A stretch of DNA of 52,218 bases from Rhodospirillales bacterium (GTDB lineage: Bacteria; Pseudomonadota; Alphaproteobacteria; Rhodospirillales; JASLQF01). Positions 34,461-42,209 of the stretch are shown in pieces (positions within the stretch are counted from its first letter, which is position 1; the number at the start of each line of letters is the position of its first letter). The position numbers and the translations under genes are program-made. The DNA is taken from positions 1 to 52,218 of the forward strand of contig JASLQF010000060.1 of NCBI GenBank assembly GCA_030744625.1, given 5' to 3'. The notes beneath the pieces are model-generated. The model did not search any database. It saw only the letters and a list, made by a program, of their open reading frames with translations, and was not told the DNA's origin.

Positions 34461-35332
34461 AGTTCGCCTATTACCCCGGATGCTCGGCGCAGAGCACGTG
34501 CAAGGAGCTCAACGTGAGCACGCGCCTGGTCGCCGACAGGCTGGGCCTCGAATTGGTCGAGCTCGAATCAGCCGCGTGCACCGGCAGCCGCGAGGTGCGC
34601 GCCGCCAACCGCGACCTGTTCCTGGCCCTCAACGCCCGCATCATGGCCCAGGCCGAGGAGCTCGGCCTGCCCCTGATGACCATCTGCAACACGTGTACGC
34701 TGAACTTCTTCGACGCCAAGAAGATGCTGGCCGACGACCCCGAGGCATGCGCCCGCGTCAACGAGATGCTGGGCGAGACGGGGCTGGCCTACAAGGGCAA
34801 CGTCGAGGTCAGCCACTTCCTGTGGGTGCTCTTGGAGGAGATCGGCGCCGAAAGGCTCAGGGAGCTGGTGGTCAGGCCGCTACGTGGGCTCAAGGTCGGC
34901 GCCTTCTACGGCTGCCATATGGTGCGCCCGCCGGCCCATTTCGGCTTCGTCGAATCGCGCAACGTGCGCTCCATCGAGACCCTGAACGAGATCCTGGGCT
35001 GCGATTCGGTGGACTATTCCGGGCGCGTCGAGTGCTGCGGCTTCCACACCGCCGCCGGCAACGAGAAGATCGCCGTCAAGCTCACCGGGCGCCACGTACG
35101 CTCGGCCAGGGACGGCGGCGCCCAGGCCCTGGTCACGCCGTGCCCTCTGTGCCACACGGTGCTCGACACCTTCCAGGCGGAGATGGAGCGCGACCTCGAG
35201 GCCCGCCTCGACATGCCCATCCTGCACCTGCCGCAGCTCGTCGGGCTGGCCCTGGGCCTGAGCCCCAGGGACCTCGGCATGGACAACCACATGGTAGCGG
35301 TGGACTTGCCCGTGGGCGCGCCGGTGGTTTAG
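34457..35332 (+). CDS. CCG-domain (HdrB/SdhE-like) protein, copy B
   Basis: A 291-residue paralog of 25902-26762 with the same Cys pattern: [20 protein letters not shown] in the first half and [24 protein letters not shown] in the second. The C-terminal CCG module is complete and is expected to hold a non-cubane Fe-S cluster. A second, unrelated-length CCG protein begins 31 bp downstream, which the left cassette does not have. Confidence 0.9.
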   Translation: MKFAYYPGCSAQSTCKELNVSTRLVADRLGLELVELESAACTGSREVRAANRDLFLALNARIMAQAEELGLPLMTICNTCTLNFFDAKKMLADDPEACARVNEMLGETGLAYKGNVEVSHFLWVLLEEIGAERLRELVVRPLRGLKVGAFYGCHMVRPPAHFGFVESRNVRSIETLNEILGCDSVDYSGRVECCGFHTAAGNEKIAVKLTGRHVRSARDGGAQALVTPCPLCHTVLDTFQAEMERDLEARLDMPILHLPQLVGLALGLSPRDLGMDNHMVAVDLPVGAPVV

Positions 35333-35363
35333 AGTTCTTACAAACTCCGGAAAGGACACCGCG

Positions 35364-36425
35364 ATGACGACGACCACCATCGAGAAGACGGCCCAAGCTG
35401 GCGCCGGCGACAATCCGCGCGTCGACGCCTATGCCGGGCCCCTCTGGAAGGGCTACCGCAAGCTCTATGGGGACGCCAAGTTCTCCTACAAGGATTATTT
35501 CGGCGCCATCGACGTCATCGCCGCCCTGCAATTGATGCCCGACGAGATTCCCTGGCTGACCATCGTGCCGCGCCACCCCGAGCCCAAGGACACGGTGCTC
35601 TTTTTAGGATGCAACGCGCTGCGCACGCCGAACCTGGTGCTGGCCACCGTCGATGTGCTCAAGGCCTTGGACATCGACTTCGTGACCATCGGCGGCCCCG
35701 CCAACTGCTGCAGCATCGTACAATCGCTGCACGGCGACATGCACATGGCGGAAAAAGTGTCGGAGACCTCATCCGACAAGATCTCGCGCTACAATCCCAA
35801 CAACGTGGTCACCATCTGCCCCAACTGCAACTACACCTACGAGCACGTCGTCTCGAAGACGCAGGACCCACCCTTCGAGATGGTGCAGTTCTACGAGTTC
35901 CTGCACGGGCGCATTCAGGACGCACCCTTCGAGAAGCCCTTCGAGAAGCGCATCGGCCTGCACCGCCACCTGGGCTCGTCCCACCACCAGGACCGCCACG
36001 GCGAAATGTGCGCCGACATCCTCGCCGCCATCCCCGGCGTCGAGGTCGTCGAATTGCCGAGCTTCGAGGATTTGGGACCGCTCTGTACGCACCCCGCCAG
36101 CACCGACATGACCGAGGAGCGCCACGACGAGATCATGGACGCCCTCTTTTCGGCGGCGGCAGCGGAGAAGTGCGACATGATGGCGGTGATCTATCACTCG
36201 TGTCAGCGCGAGCTCGGCGCCCAGGAGCATCGCGCCCCCGTCGAGGTGAAGAGCGTCTACGAGATTGTCGCCGAGGCCTTCGGCTACCACCACGAGGACA
36301 AGCTCAAGCGGTTCCGCAAGATCGGCGACGTCGATGCCATCCTCAAGGAGGTGGCACCCAACATGGAGGCCCACCGCATCTCACCCGACGCGGCGCGCGC
36401 CGCCCTCGCCCCCCTCGTCGGATAG
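35364..36425 (+). CDS. additional CCG-domain Fe-S protein
   Basis: This 353-residue protein has one CCG-like module: C83 in FLGCNALRTPN, C115-C116-S in ANCCSIVQSLHGD, C152xxC155 in ICPNCNYTYEH. The second half keeps the fold pattern (GLHRHLGSSHHQDRHGEMC, CTHPAS) but has lost most cluster ligands and is His-rich instead. An about 70-residue N-terminal extension has no clear motif. AAAGGA precedes the ATG. It follows the right cassette by 31 bp and is probably an extra electron-transfer or substrate-handling subunit specific to that copy (inference). Confidence 0.82.
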   Translation: MTTTTIEKTAQAGAGDNPRVDAYAGPLWKGYRKLYGDAKFSYKDYFGAIDVIAALQLMPDEIPWLTIVPRHPEPKDTVLFLGCNALRTPNLVLATVDVLKALDIDFVTIGGPANCCSIVQSLHGDMHMAEKVSETSSDKISRYNPNNVVTICPNCNYTYEHVVSKTQDPPFEMVQFYEFLHGRIQDAPFEKPFEKRIGLHRHLGSSHHQDRHGEMCADILAAIPGVEVVELPSFEDLGPLCTHPASTDMTEERHDEIMDALFSAAAAEKCDMMAVIYHSCQRELGAQEHRAPVEVKSVYEIVAEAFGYHHEDKLKRFRKIGDVDAILKEVAPNMEAHRISPDAARAALAPLVG

Positions 36426-36546
36426 CGGCGGGGCCCGGGCTTCCCCCTCACCTTTTCGCCCGCTTGATGCTAGATATACACGGTGCCGCGCCTCGAGGCG
36501 CGGCCGAGAAGAATTTCGCCCTGCCCAATCAAGAGGAGGCTCGATC

Positions 36547-36948
36547 ATGATCCGCCAAAGCATCAATCCCGCCGGCCTGGCCAGCCCCGTCGGTCCCTAT
36601 TCCTATGGCGTCAGGGTTTCGGGCGACCTTCTGCTGTTCGTCGCCGGCTGCACGGCGTCGGACGCATCCGGCAATTTCGTCGGCGCCGGCGACATCACCA
36701 AGCAGACCGAGCAGATATTCGACAACATCGGGAAGGTCCTGGACGGCGCCGGCGGCACCCTGCAGGACATCGTGCGGCTTGGTCTTTTCATCACCGACAC
36801 CAAGCTCTACGCCAAGGTCAGTGAGGTGCGCGCCCGCTTTTTCCAGGAACCCTATCCGGTGAGCACGTGCGTCGGCATCGCCGGCTTTGTGCAGGAAGAG
36901 GCGCTGATCGAGATCGACGCCATCGCCATGCTCGGCCGCGGCGCGTAG
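36547..36948 (+). CDS. RidA/YjgF/UK114-family protein
   Basis: This 133-residue trimer-forming RidA-fold protein begins INPAGLASPVGPYSYGV and ends IEIDAIAMLG. In E. coli RidA the catalytic Arg105 lies in PARSC; here the matching segment reads PVSTC, so that Arg is Ser. It is therefore unlikely to be a standard 2-aminoacrylate deaminase and may belong to a Rid subfamily with a pathway-specific imine/enamine or ring-opening role. AGAGGAGG-type ribosome binding site precedes the ATG. It lies 121 bp after the CCG gene and is convergent with NadC-like copy B. Confidence 0.87.
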   Translation: MIRQSINPAGLASPVGPYSYGVRVSGDLLLFVAGCTASDASGNFVGAGDITKQTEQIFDNIGKVLDGAGGTLQDIVRLGLFITDTKLYAKVSEVRARFFQEPYPVSTCVGIAGFVQEEALIEIDAIAMLGRGA

Positions 36949-36970
36949 GGGCGTCGCGTGGGGACGATAC

Positions 36971-36999
36971 GTAGGGGCGGGTTTGAAACCCGCCCCTAC
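36971..36999. terminator. 29-bp near-perfect palindrome between convergent genes
   Basis: Two perfect 14-base arms (36971-36984, GTAGGGGCGGGTTT; 36986-36999) flank a single G. It sits between the convergent RidA-like and NadC-like genes and can terminate both, though no U-tract follows. Its clean symmetry also resembles dispersed REP-type elements. Confidence 0.65.
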
Positions 37000-37007
37000 C
37001 CCCGTCC

Positions 37008-37922
37008 CTACCCTGCGGCGTCCTGGCGCGCCGACTTGCCGGCGCGCAGCCGCTCGATGGCGCGCTGGCCGCTCGGCTTGATGTCACGCACGTCCATGCT
37101 GACGTCGACCGAGGTGACGCTGTGCGTCAGATCGCCGACGGAGACGATGTCGACGCCGCTCTCGGCGATGGGCACGATGGTGTCTTCGTTGATGCCGCCG
37201 GATGCCTCGATCATGGCGCGCCCGTCCACCAGCTTCAGGCCTTCCTTGATCTCGGGCAAATCCATGTTGTCGAACATGATGATCTCGACGCCACAGTCGA
37301 GGGCTTCCCGCACCTGATCGAAGGTCTCGCACTCGACCTCGATCTTGAAGGTGTGCTGGGCGCGGGCGCGCAGAATCTCCACCGCTTTCGAGATGGAGCC
37401 GGCCAGCTTGATGTGGTTGTCCTTGACCAGGATGCAGTTGTCGAGGCTGAAGATGTGGTTGGCGGCACCGCCCACGCGCACGGCGTATTTCTGCAGCATG
37501 CGGTTGATGGGCCAGCCCTTGCGCGTGTCGGTGACGCGGACACCTGTGTGCGCCACGAGGTCGCAATAGCGCCGTGTCTTGGTGGCGATCCCCGACATCT
37601 GCTGTATCCAGTCGATGGCGCAGCGCTCGACGGCGAAGAAGGTCGAGGCGTGGGCCTTGATCTTGAGGAGTATGGTGCCGGGCTCCATGGCATCGCCGTC
37701 CGCGACGGCGTGCTCGACCGTGGCCTCGGACTCGATCTGCTTGATCGTCTCATCGGACAAAAGGAGGCCGCACACGACGCCGTCGGCCTTGGCGTAAATC
37801 TGGCCGGTGAGGACCGGGTCGTGGTCCTGGGCCAGGAAACCGCCGGTGGTGTCGCCGTCACCGAGTTCGGTGCGCAAGCCCTGTTCCACGAATGGCCGGA
37901 TCATGAACCGGTTGAGTTGCAT
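37008..37922 (-). CDS. NadC-like phosphoribosyltransferase, copy B
   Basis: A 304-residue paralog of 23529-24419. R134/K135 (TDTRKG), H156, K167 (LVKDNHI), E in EVECET and D in IMFDNMD are kept. The canonical NHR Arg is Ile157 (NHI), and RKTTPG reads RKGWPI. Both copies have thus lost the same carboxylate-binding Arg, pointing to a shared altered substrate. GGAGGG lies about 10 bases before the ATG. It is followed downstream (76 bp from the LOG stop, same strand) by LOG as the upstream neighbour. Bona fide quinolinate use cannot be excluded without assay. Confidence 0.82.
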   Translation of the reverse strand: MQLNRFMIRPFVEQGLRTELGDGDTTGGFLAQDHDPVLTGQIYAKADGVVCGLLLSDETIKQIESEATVEHAVADGDAMEPGTILLKIKAHASTFFAVERCAIDWIQQMSGIATKTRRYCDLVAHTGVRVTDTRKGWPINRMLQKYAVRVGGAANHIFSLDNCILVKDNHIKLAGSISKAVEILRARAQHTFKIEVECETFDQVREALDCGVEIIMFDNMDLPEIKEGLKLVDGRAMIEASGGINEDTIVPIAESGVDIVSVGDLTHSVTSVDVSMDVRDIKPSGQRAIERLRAGKSARQDAAG

Positions 37923-37998
37923 GTCTTTAACCCTCCGACGCTTATCACTTTTGAGGTTTCTATTCCAAACGGTTCGGCGGTGGCCAGCCACGCCCGTG

Positions 37999-38673
37999 CT
38001 AGAGGCGGCTGGCGAGGGCTTCTTCGGCGGGTTCGGGAGCCCGGGCGAGGGCCGTGAACACCTCATCGGCGGACCCCACCAGCGAAAACAGCTCAAGGCT
38101 GGCGGAGTGGGCGAAACCGCTGGCCACGGCGCGTTCGACCAGCGCCCGCAGGGGCTCCCAGTAGCCGGCAATGTTCATCACCACTACCGGCTTGGAGTGC
38201 AGCTTGAGCTTCTTCCAGGTCACCACCTCGATGGTCTCCTCGAGCGTCCCCAAGCCGCCGGGGAGCGCGATGAAGCCGTCCGCCAGCTCGAACATGCGCC
38301 GCTTGCGCTCGTGCATGTTGTCGACGACGATGACCTCGGTGAGGTCGAACTCCGGCAGCTGAGGCGCGGCCTGCGGTTGCGCCGGTGCCCCCTTGTCCTC
38401 GGGACCGGCGAGCCCCATGGACAGTTCGCCGGCGCTCGGGTTGTTTTTTTCGTGCTCGACGATGAATCGGGGGATGACCCCCGTCGCCGCGCCGCCGCCC
38501 GCCATCACGGCGTGGGCGACGGCACCCATGAGCCCGACCCGGCGACCCCCGTAGATCAGCCGTATGCCGCGCTCGGCCATGAGGGTCCCCAGGCGTTCGG
38601 CGGCCTCGCGATAGACCGGATCGGCGCCGTTCGACGAGCCGCAATAGACGCAAAGGGACTTGATTGTCGACAT
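37999..38673 (-). CDS. LOG-family (lysine decarboxylase-like) phosphoribohydrolase
   Basis: A 224-residue protein of the LONELY GUY family, known to cleave the N-glycosidic bond of cytokinin or purine riboside 5'-monophosphates, releasing ribose 5-phosphate. The PGGLGTLEE motif is at 138-146 and the R/K cluster in MHERKRRM at 120-127. The first motif reads YGGRRVGLMG (usual GGGxxGLMG, one Gly is Arg). A Pro/Ala/Gln-rich insertion (about 77-107) is unusual. It starts from ATG at 38673 and lies upstream of NadC-like copy B on the same strand. It is another phosphoribosyl-base enzyme in this region. Confidence 0.85.
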   Translation of the reverse strand: MSTIKSLCVYCGSSNGADPVYREAAERLGTLMAERGIRLIYGGRRVGLMGAVAHAVMAGGGAATGVIPRFIVEHEKNNPSAGELSMGLAGPEDKGAPAQPQAAPQLPEFDLTEVIVVDNMHERKRRMFELADGFIALPGGLGTLEETIEVVTWKKLKLHSKPVVVMNIAGYWEPLRALVERAVASGFAHSASLELFSLVGSADEVFTALARAPEPAEEALASRL

Positions 38674-38969
38674 TGGAACCTGTGGGTTTGAGGGCGGTTG
38701 CAGGGCACGGCACGCCGCCGGCACCTTAGTGAATTCCGTTGCCCGGAACAAGCGCCACCGACGAGCCTCCGCCGCCTTATATCAAACCTCCGTGTTGAGG
38801 TCTCTTGCGCCTGGGGCGCGGCACTCGGATGTGTATCGTGGCCAACCGCCGGTTTGGCCCTCGGCACGATAATCGATGGCCGTTTGACAGACGGCGGGCA
38901 AGACGAAACAATCGGCCGGCCGGGCCGGCCTTACCCGGCTGACGCCACCCCGGGCCCGCGGAGGAAACG
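38674..38969. other. intergenic region before the selD fusion
   Basis: About 296 bp between divergent LOG and the selD fusion, with no convincing gene. A GC hairpin (GGCCGGCC repeated about 38921-38934) lies near the downstream gene, and GAGGAAACG provides the ribosome binding site. No clear promoter boxes or selenium-related RNA element was recognised. Confidence 0.4.
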
Positions 38970-41237
38970 TTGAAAAACGGACAAACCCCCACCGTCAAGG
39001 ACCTGGTGCTGGTCGGCGGCGGGCACAGCCACGTCGCGGTGCTCAAGCGATTCGGCATGAAGCCGCTGTCCGGGGTGCGCATAACCGTGATCGCGCGTGA
39101 CGTTCACACCCCCTATTCGGGAATGCTGCCGGGCTACATTTCCGGCCATTACAGCTTCGACGATGCCCATATCGATCTTCGGCCGCTCGCTCAGTTCGCC
39201 GGCGCCCGCCTCTACCACGACGAGGCCGTGGGACTCGATTTCGACGCCGGGAAGGTCCTCTGCGGCGGCCGACCCCCGGTTCCCTATGACCTGCTGTCCA
39301 TCAACATCGGCTCGATTCCAAGGACAGCCGGTGTCCCCGGCGCGGCGGAAAACGTAACGCCCGTGAAACCCATCACCCGGTTCGTCGATTACTGGGTCGG
39401 CGTCAGCGAACGTGTCCTCGCCAACCACGGGCCGATGCGTATCGGCGTCGTCGGGGCGGGCGCCGGCGGCGTCGAAATGACCCTCGCCATCCAGCACCGG
39501 CTAAAGCACCTGCTGGCCGAGCAGGGCCGCGATGCCGACCACTTGGAATTTCATTTGATATCGAACGCGGAAATGATCCTGCCGGCCTTCAACCGTACGG
39601 CCCGCGAGAAATTCCACCGCACCCTCGCCAAGCGCGGCGTCGTCGTGCACACCGGCCGGGACGTGACCGAAGTGGAAGCCAGTGACGTACTGTATGCCGA
39701 CGGCGGCCGCCTTCCCCTCGACGAGATCTTCTGGGTGACCGACGCTGGCGCCGCCTCGTGGCTCGCGAAAACCGGCCTCGACGTCGACGCCGAGGGATTC
39801 ATCCAAGTCAAGGATACCCTGCAATCCACTTCGCACCCGGAAGTCTTCGCCGCCGGAGACATCGCCGCCGTCGTCGATCACCCGCGACCCAAGGCCGGCG
39901 TCTTCGCCGTGCGCCAGGGGCCTCCTCTCACCGATAACCTGCGCCGGGCGCTGGTCGGCCGGCCCTTGAAACCCTTCGCGCCCCAGAAAGTGTTTCTCAC
40001 CATCGTCAGCACCGGCGACAAGAACGCGGTGGCTTCGCGCTCCGGCTGGACGGTTGAGGGGAGATGGGTGTGGCGCTGGAAGGATTGGATCGACCGCCGG
40101 TTCATGCGGAAGTACGGCGAACTTCCCGACATGGAGACCGACGAAGAGGTCGACATCGCCTCCGGACTGGCCGATGCCAGCGCCATCAAGGAGATTTCCG
40201 CCATCGCCATGCGCTGCGGCGGCTGCGGCGCCAAGGTGGGGAGCACGGTGCTCGGACGTGCCCTGGCGCCGCTCCAGCCGGCCCAGCGCGATGACGTGAT
40301 CATTGGCCTCCACGAACCCGACGACGCCGCCGTCGTCGAGGTGCCCGCCGGCAAGGTCATGGTACACACGGTGGATTACTTCCGGGCCTTCATCGACGAC
40401 CCCTACGTGTTCGGACAGGTCGCCGCCAACCACAGCCTCGGCGATATCTTTGCCATGGGGGCCGAGCCGCAGTCGGCATTGGCCATCGCCACCGTCCCCT
40501 ACGGTCTAGAAGGCAAGGTGGAGGCCGACCTGTTCGCCATGATGGCAGGCGCCGAGAAGGTATTGAGAGAGTCGGGTACGGCGCTCGTCGGCGGCCACAC
40601 CAGCGAGGGCGCGGAACTCGGTTTAGGGTTTTCCATCAATGGGTTGGCGGACCGCGATCGCATTCTGCGCAAAAGCGGAATGCGCCCGGGCGACCACCTG
40701 ATCCTGACCAAGGCGCTGGGCACCGGGACCCTCTTCGCCGCCGACATGACCGGCGGTGCCAAGGGCCGCTGGATCGAGGCGGCGCTGTCCTCGATGGTGC
40801 AATCGAACCGGGAGGGGGCTCTCTGTCTGTTCGCCCGGCAAGCCACCGCGTGTACCGACGTCACCGGGTTCGGACTGCTCGGCCATCTCGTCGAGATGAC
40901 GGGCCCCTCGGGTGTCGACGTGGAACTCGAGCTCGACGCCCTGCCTGTCCTAGACGGCGCCGAGGAAACCCTGCGCGCCGGGGTGTTCAGTTCCTTGCAG
41001 CCGGCCAACGTGCGCCTGCGCCGCGCCATCCGCGACCTGGATGGGGCCGCCGAGCACCGCTTCTATCCCCTGCTCTTCGATCCGCAGACGGCGGGCGGGC
41101 TGCTCGCCAGCGTACCCGAGACCGAGGTCGAGGACTGCCTCGCCGAGCTCAAGAGCCTGGGATACGCGCGGGCAGCCATCATCGGCCGCGTGAAACCCGA
41201 GGGCAACCACCTGGAACCCGTCACCCTGGTGACGTGA
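38970..41237 (+). CDS. FAD oxidoreductase-SelD fusion (selenophosphate synthetase, SenC role)
   Basis: A 755-residue two-domain protein. Residues 1-400 are a pyridine nucleotide-disulfide oxidoreductase-like domain of the kind known as N-terminal to SelD (LVGGGHSHVAVL, AGAGGVEM, ATG-like FAAGDIAAV). From about 405 it is a selenide, water dikinase, with C416/C419 and K422 in RCGGCGAKVG (C419/K422 match the E. coli Cys17/Lys20 pair), DDAAVVE, and LVGGHTSEG. SelD makes selenophosphate from selenide and ATP. The flavin domain may supply reduced selenium (inference). The start is TTG behind GAGGAA. Next to SenB and SenA it is best read as the selenophosphate source for selenoneine. Confidence 0.92.
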   Translation: MKNGQTPTVKDLVLVGGGHSHVAVLKRFGMKPLSGVRITVIARDVHTPYSGMLPGYISGHYSFDDAHIDLRPLAQFAGARLYHDEAVGLDFDAGKVLCGGRPPVPYDLLSINIGSIPRTAGVPGAAENVTPVKPITRFVDYWVGVSERVLANHGPMRIGVVGAGAGGVEMTLAIQHRLKHLLAEQGRDADHLEFHLISNAEMILPAFNRTAREKFHRTLAKRGVVVHTGRDVTEVEASDVLYADGGRLPLDEIFWVTDAGAASWLAKTGLDVDAEGFIQVKDTLQSTSHPEVFAAGDIAAVVDHPRPKAGVFAVRQGPPLTDNLRRALVGRPLKPFAPQKVFLTIVSTGDKNAVASRSGWTVEGRWVWRWKDWIDRRFMRKYGELPDMETDEEVDIASGLADASAIKEISAIAMRCGGCGAKVGSTVLGRALAPLQPAQRDDVIIGLHEPDDAAVVEVPAGKVMVHTVDYFRAFIDDPYVFGQVAANHSLGDIFAMGAEPQSALAIATVPYGLEGKVEADLFAMMAGAEKVLRESGTALVGGHTSEGAELGLGFSINGLADRDRILRKSGMRPGDHLILTKALGTGTLFAADMTGGAKGRWIEAALSSMVQSNREGALCLFARQATACTDVTGFGLLGHLVEMTGPSGVDVELELDALPVLDGAEETLRAGVFSSLQPANVRLRRAIRDLDGAAEHRFYPLLFDPQTAGGLLASVPETEVEDCLAELKSLGYARAAIIGRVKPEGNHLEPVTLVT

Positions 41238-42183
41238 GGCGGGCGACGAGTTCCTTCCAGGCCGCGAATTCGGCCCCAGGACGAAATAGAAAGCGGCGCT
41301 CCCGGCAATGCCTTTTCAGTGTCCCCAGGAAACCCGGATCGCCTTCGGCCCGCTCCAGCAGGTACCGCAGGGCGTCGGTGTCCTCGACCGGGTAGGTGCC
41401 GGGGTAGTCCCCGCCGAGAAGCCCGACGTTGCCCGCGATGTCGGAGCCGATCACCGGCAAGCCGGCGACGATGGCCTCCGAGACCACGTTGGCCCCCCCT
41501 TCCATACGCGAGCTGATGACCATCAGGCGCGACCGACCCATGAGGCGGCGCACCCGCCATCCGGGAACGTCGCCCAGCCATCGGTAGCGCGCATTGCGGG
41601 CCACCTCGGCCTCGGCCTTGCGGGCCCACGAGCTGTCGATGGCCTTGCCGGCGTGAACCACGCGAATGCGCGAAGACTCGGGCAGGCGCCTCGCCGCGAG
41701 GGCGGCGCGCAAGGGGTCCTTTTCCTCCCTTAGGTGACCGATGACGCAAACGTTGAAGTTCCGTTTGGCCGGCGCGGATCGCCCGGGCAGCGGTTTCGCC
41801 GATTGGTGGATGACGTGGAGCTTGGCGCGGAAGCGGGAGGGAATATCCCGATGGACCTGGTCATGGAGGCACACCAGGGCGTCGGCCAGTTCCATGGAAC
41901 GGGTCGTGATCCCGGGGTGGCTCTTCTGGAACCGGTAGATGTCCGTGCCGGTCAGCGAAACGACCAAGGGTCGGTCGGGATAGAGCCCGCGAAAGCGCTC
42001 GATCGCCTCGGCGCTGCGCCACGCGTGCAGCGCCACCATCATGTCGGCCGGGGCGCCGTCGTAAACATCGGAGACCGCGACCCGGTGTCCGAGGCGCCGC
42101 AGGATGGCGGCCCAACGCACGGCCGTCGTGCGGTTGCCGGTACGGGACTGTTTTTTGGCCGGGGTAATCAGGCTAATCTTCAT
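41221..42183 (-). CDS. senB: SenB-like selenosugar synthase (glycosyltransferase)
   Basis: A 320-residue GT-B glycosyltransferase that begins MKISLITPAKKQSRTGNRTT, the characteristic opening of the family that includes SenB. LTGTDIYR (about residue 76) and the C-terminal donor-site stretch RMEGGANVVSEAIVAGLPVIGSD with the acidic residue are present. SenB joins selenophosphate-derived selenium to a UDP-N-acetyl-hexosamine, giving a selenosugar. Function is assigned from this motif plus its place between the SelD fusion (17-bp convergent overlap) and SenA (divergent, 26 bp apart). It is the only gene of the cluster on the minus strand. Confidence 0.87.
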   Translation of the reverse strand: MKISLITPAKKQSRTGNRTTAVRWAAILRRLGHRVAVSDVYDGAPADMMVALHAWRSAEAIERFRGLYPDRPLVVSLTGTDIYRFQKSHPGITTRSMELADALVCLHDQVHRDIPSRFRAKLHVIHQSAKPLPGRSAPAKRNFNVCVIGHLREEKDPLRAALAARRLPESSRIRVVHAGKAIDSSWARKAEAEVARNARYRWLGDVPGWRVRRLMGRSRLMVISSRMEGGANVVSEAIVAGLPVIGSDIAGNVGLLGGDYPGTYPVEDTDALRYLLERAEGDPGFLGTLKRHCRERRFLFRPGAEFAAWKELVARLTSPG

Positions 42184-42209
42184 GGCGCTGCTTCCATTGG
42201 GGGAATTCC

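Noticed and set aside
25902-35332. Classical succinate dehydrogenase or heterodisulfide reductase operons
   Set aside because: No membrane anchor subunits (SdhC/D) and no HdrA/HdrC are present, and the flavoproteins lack the covalent-FAD His.
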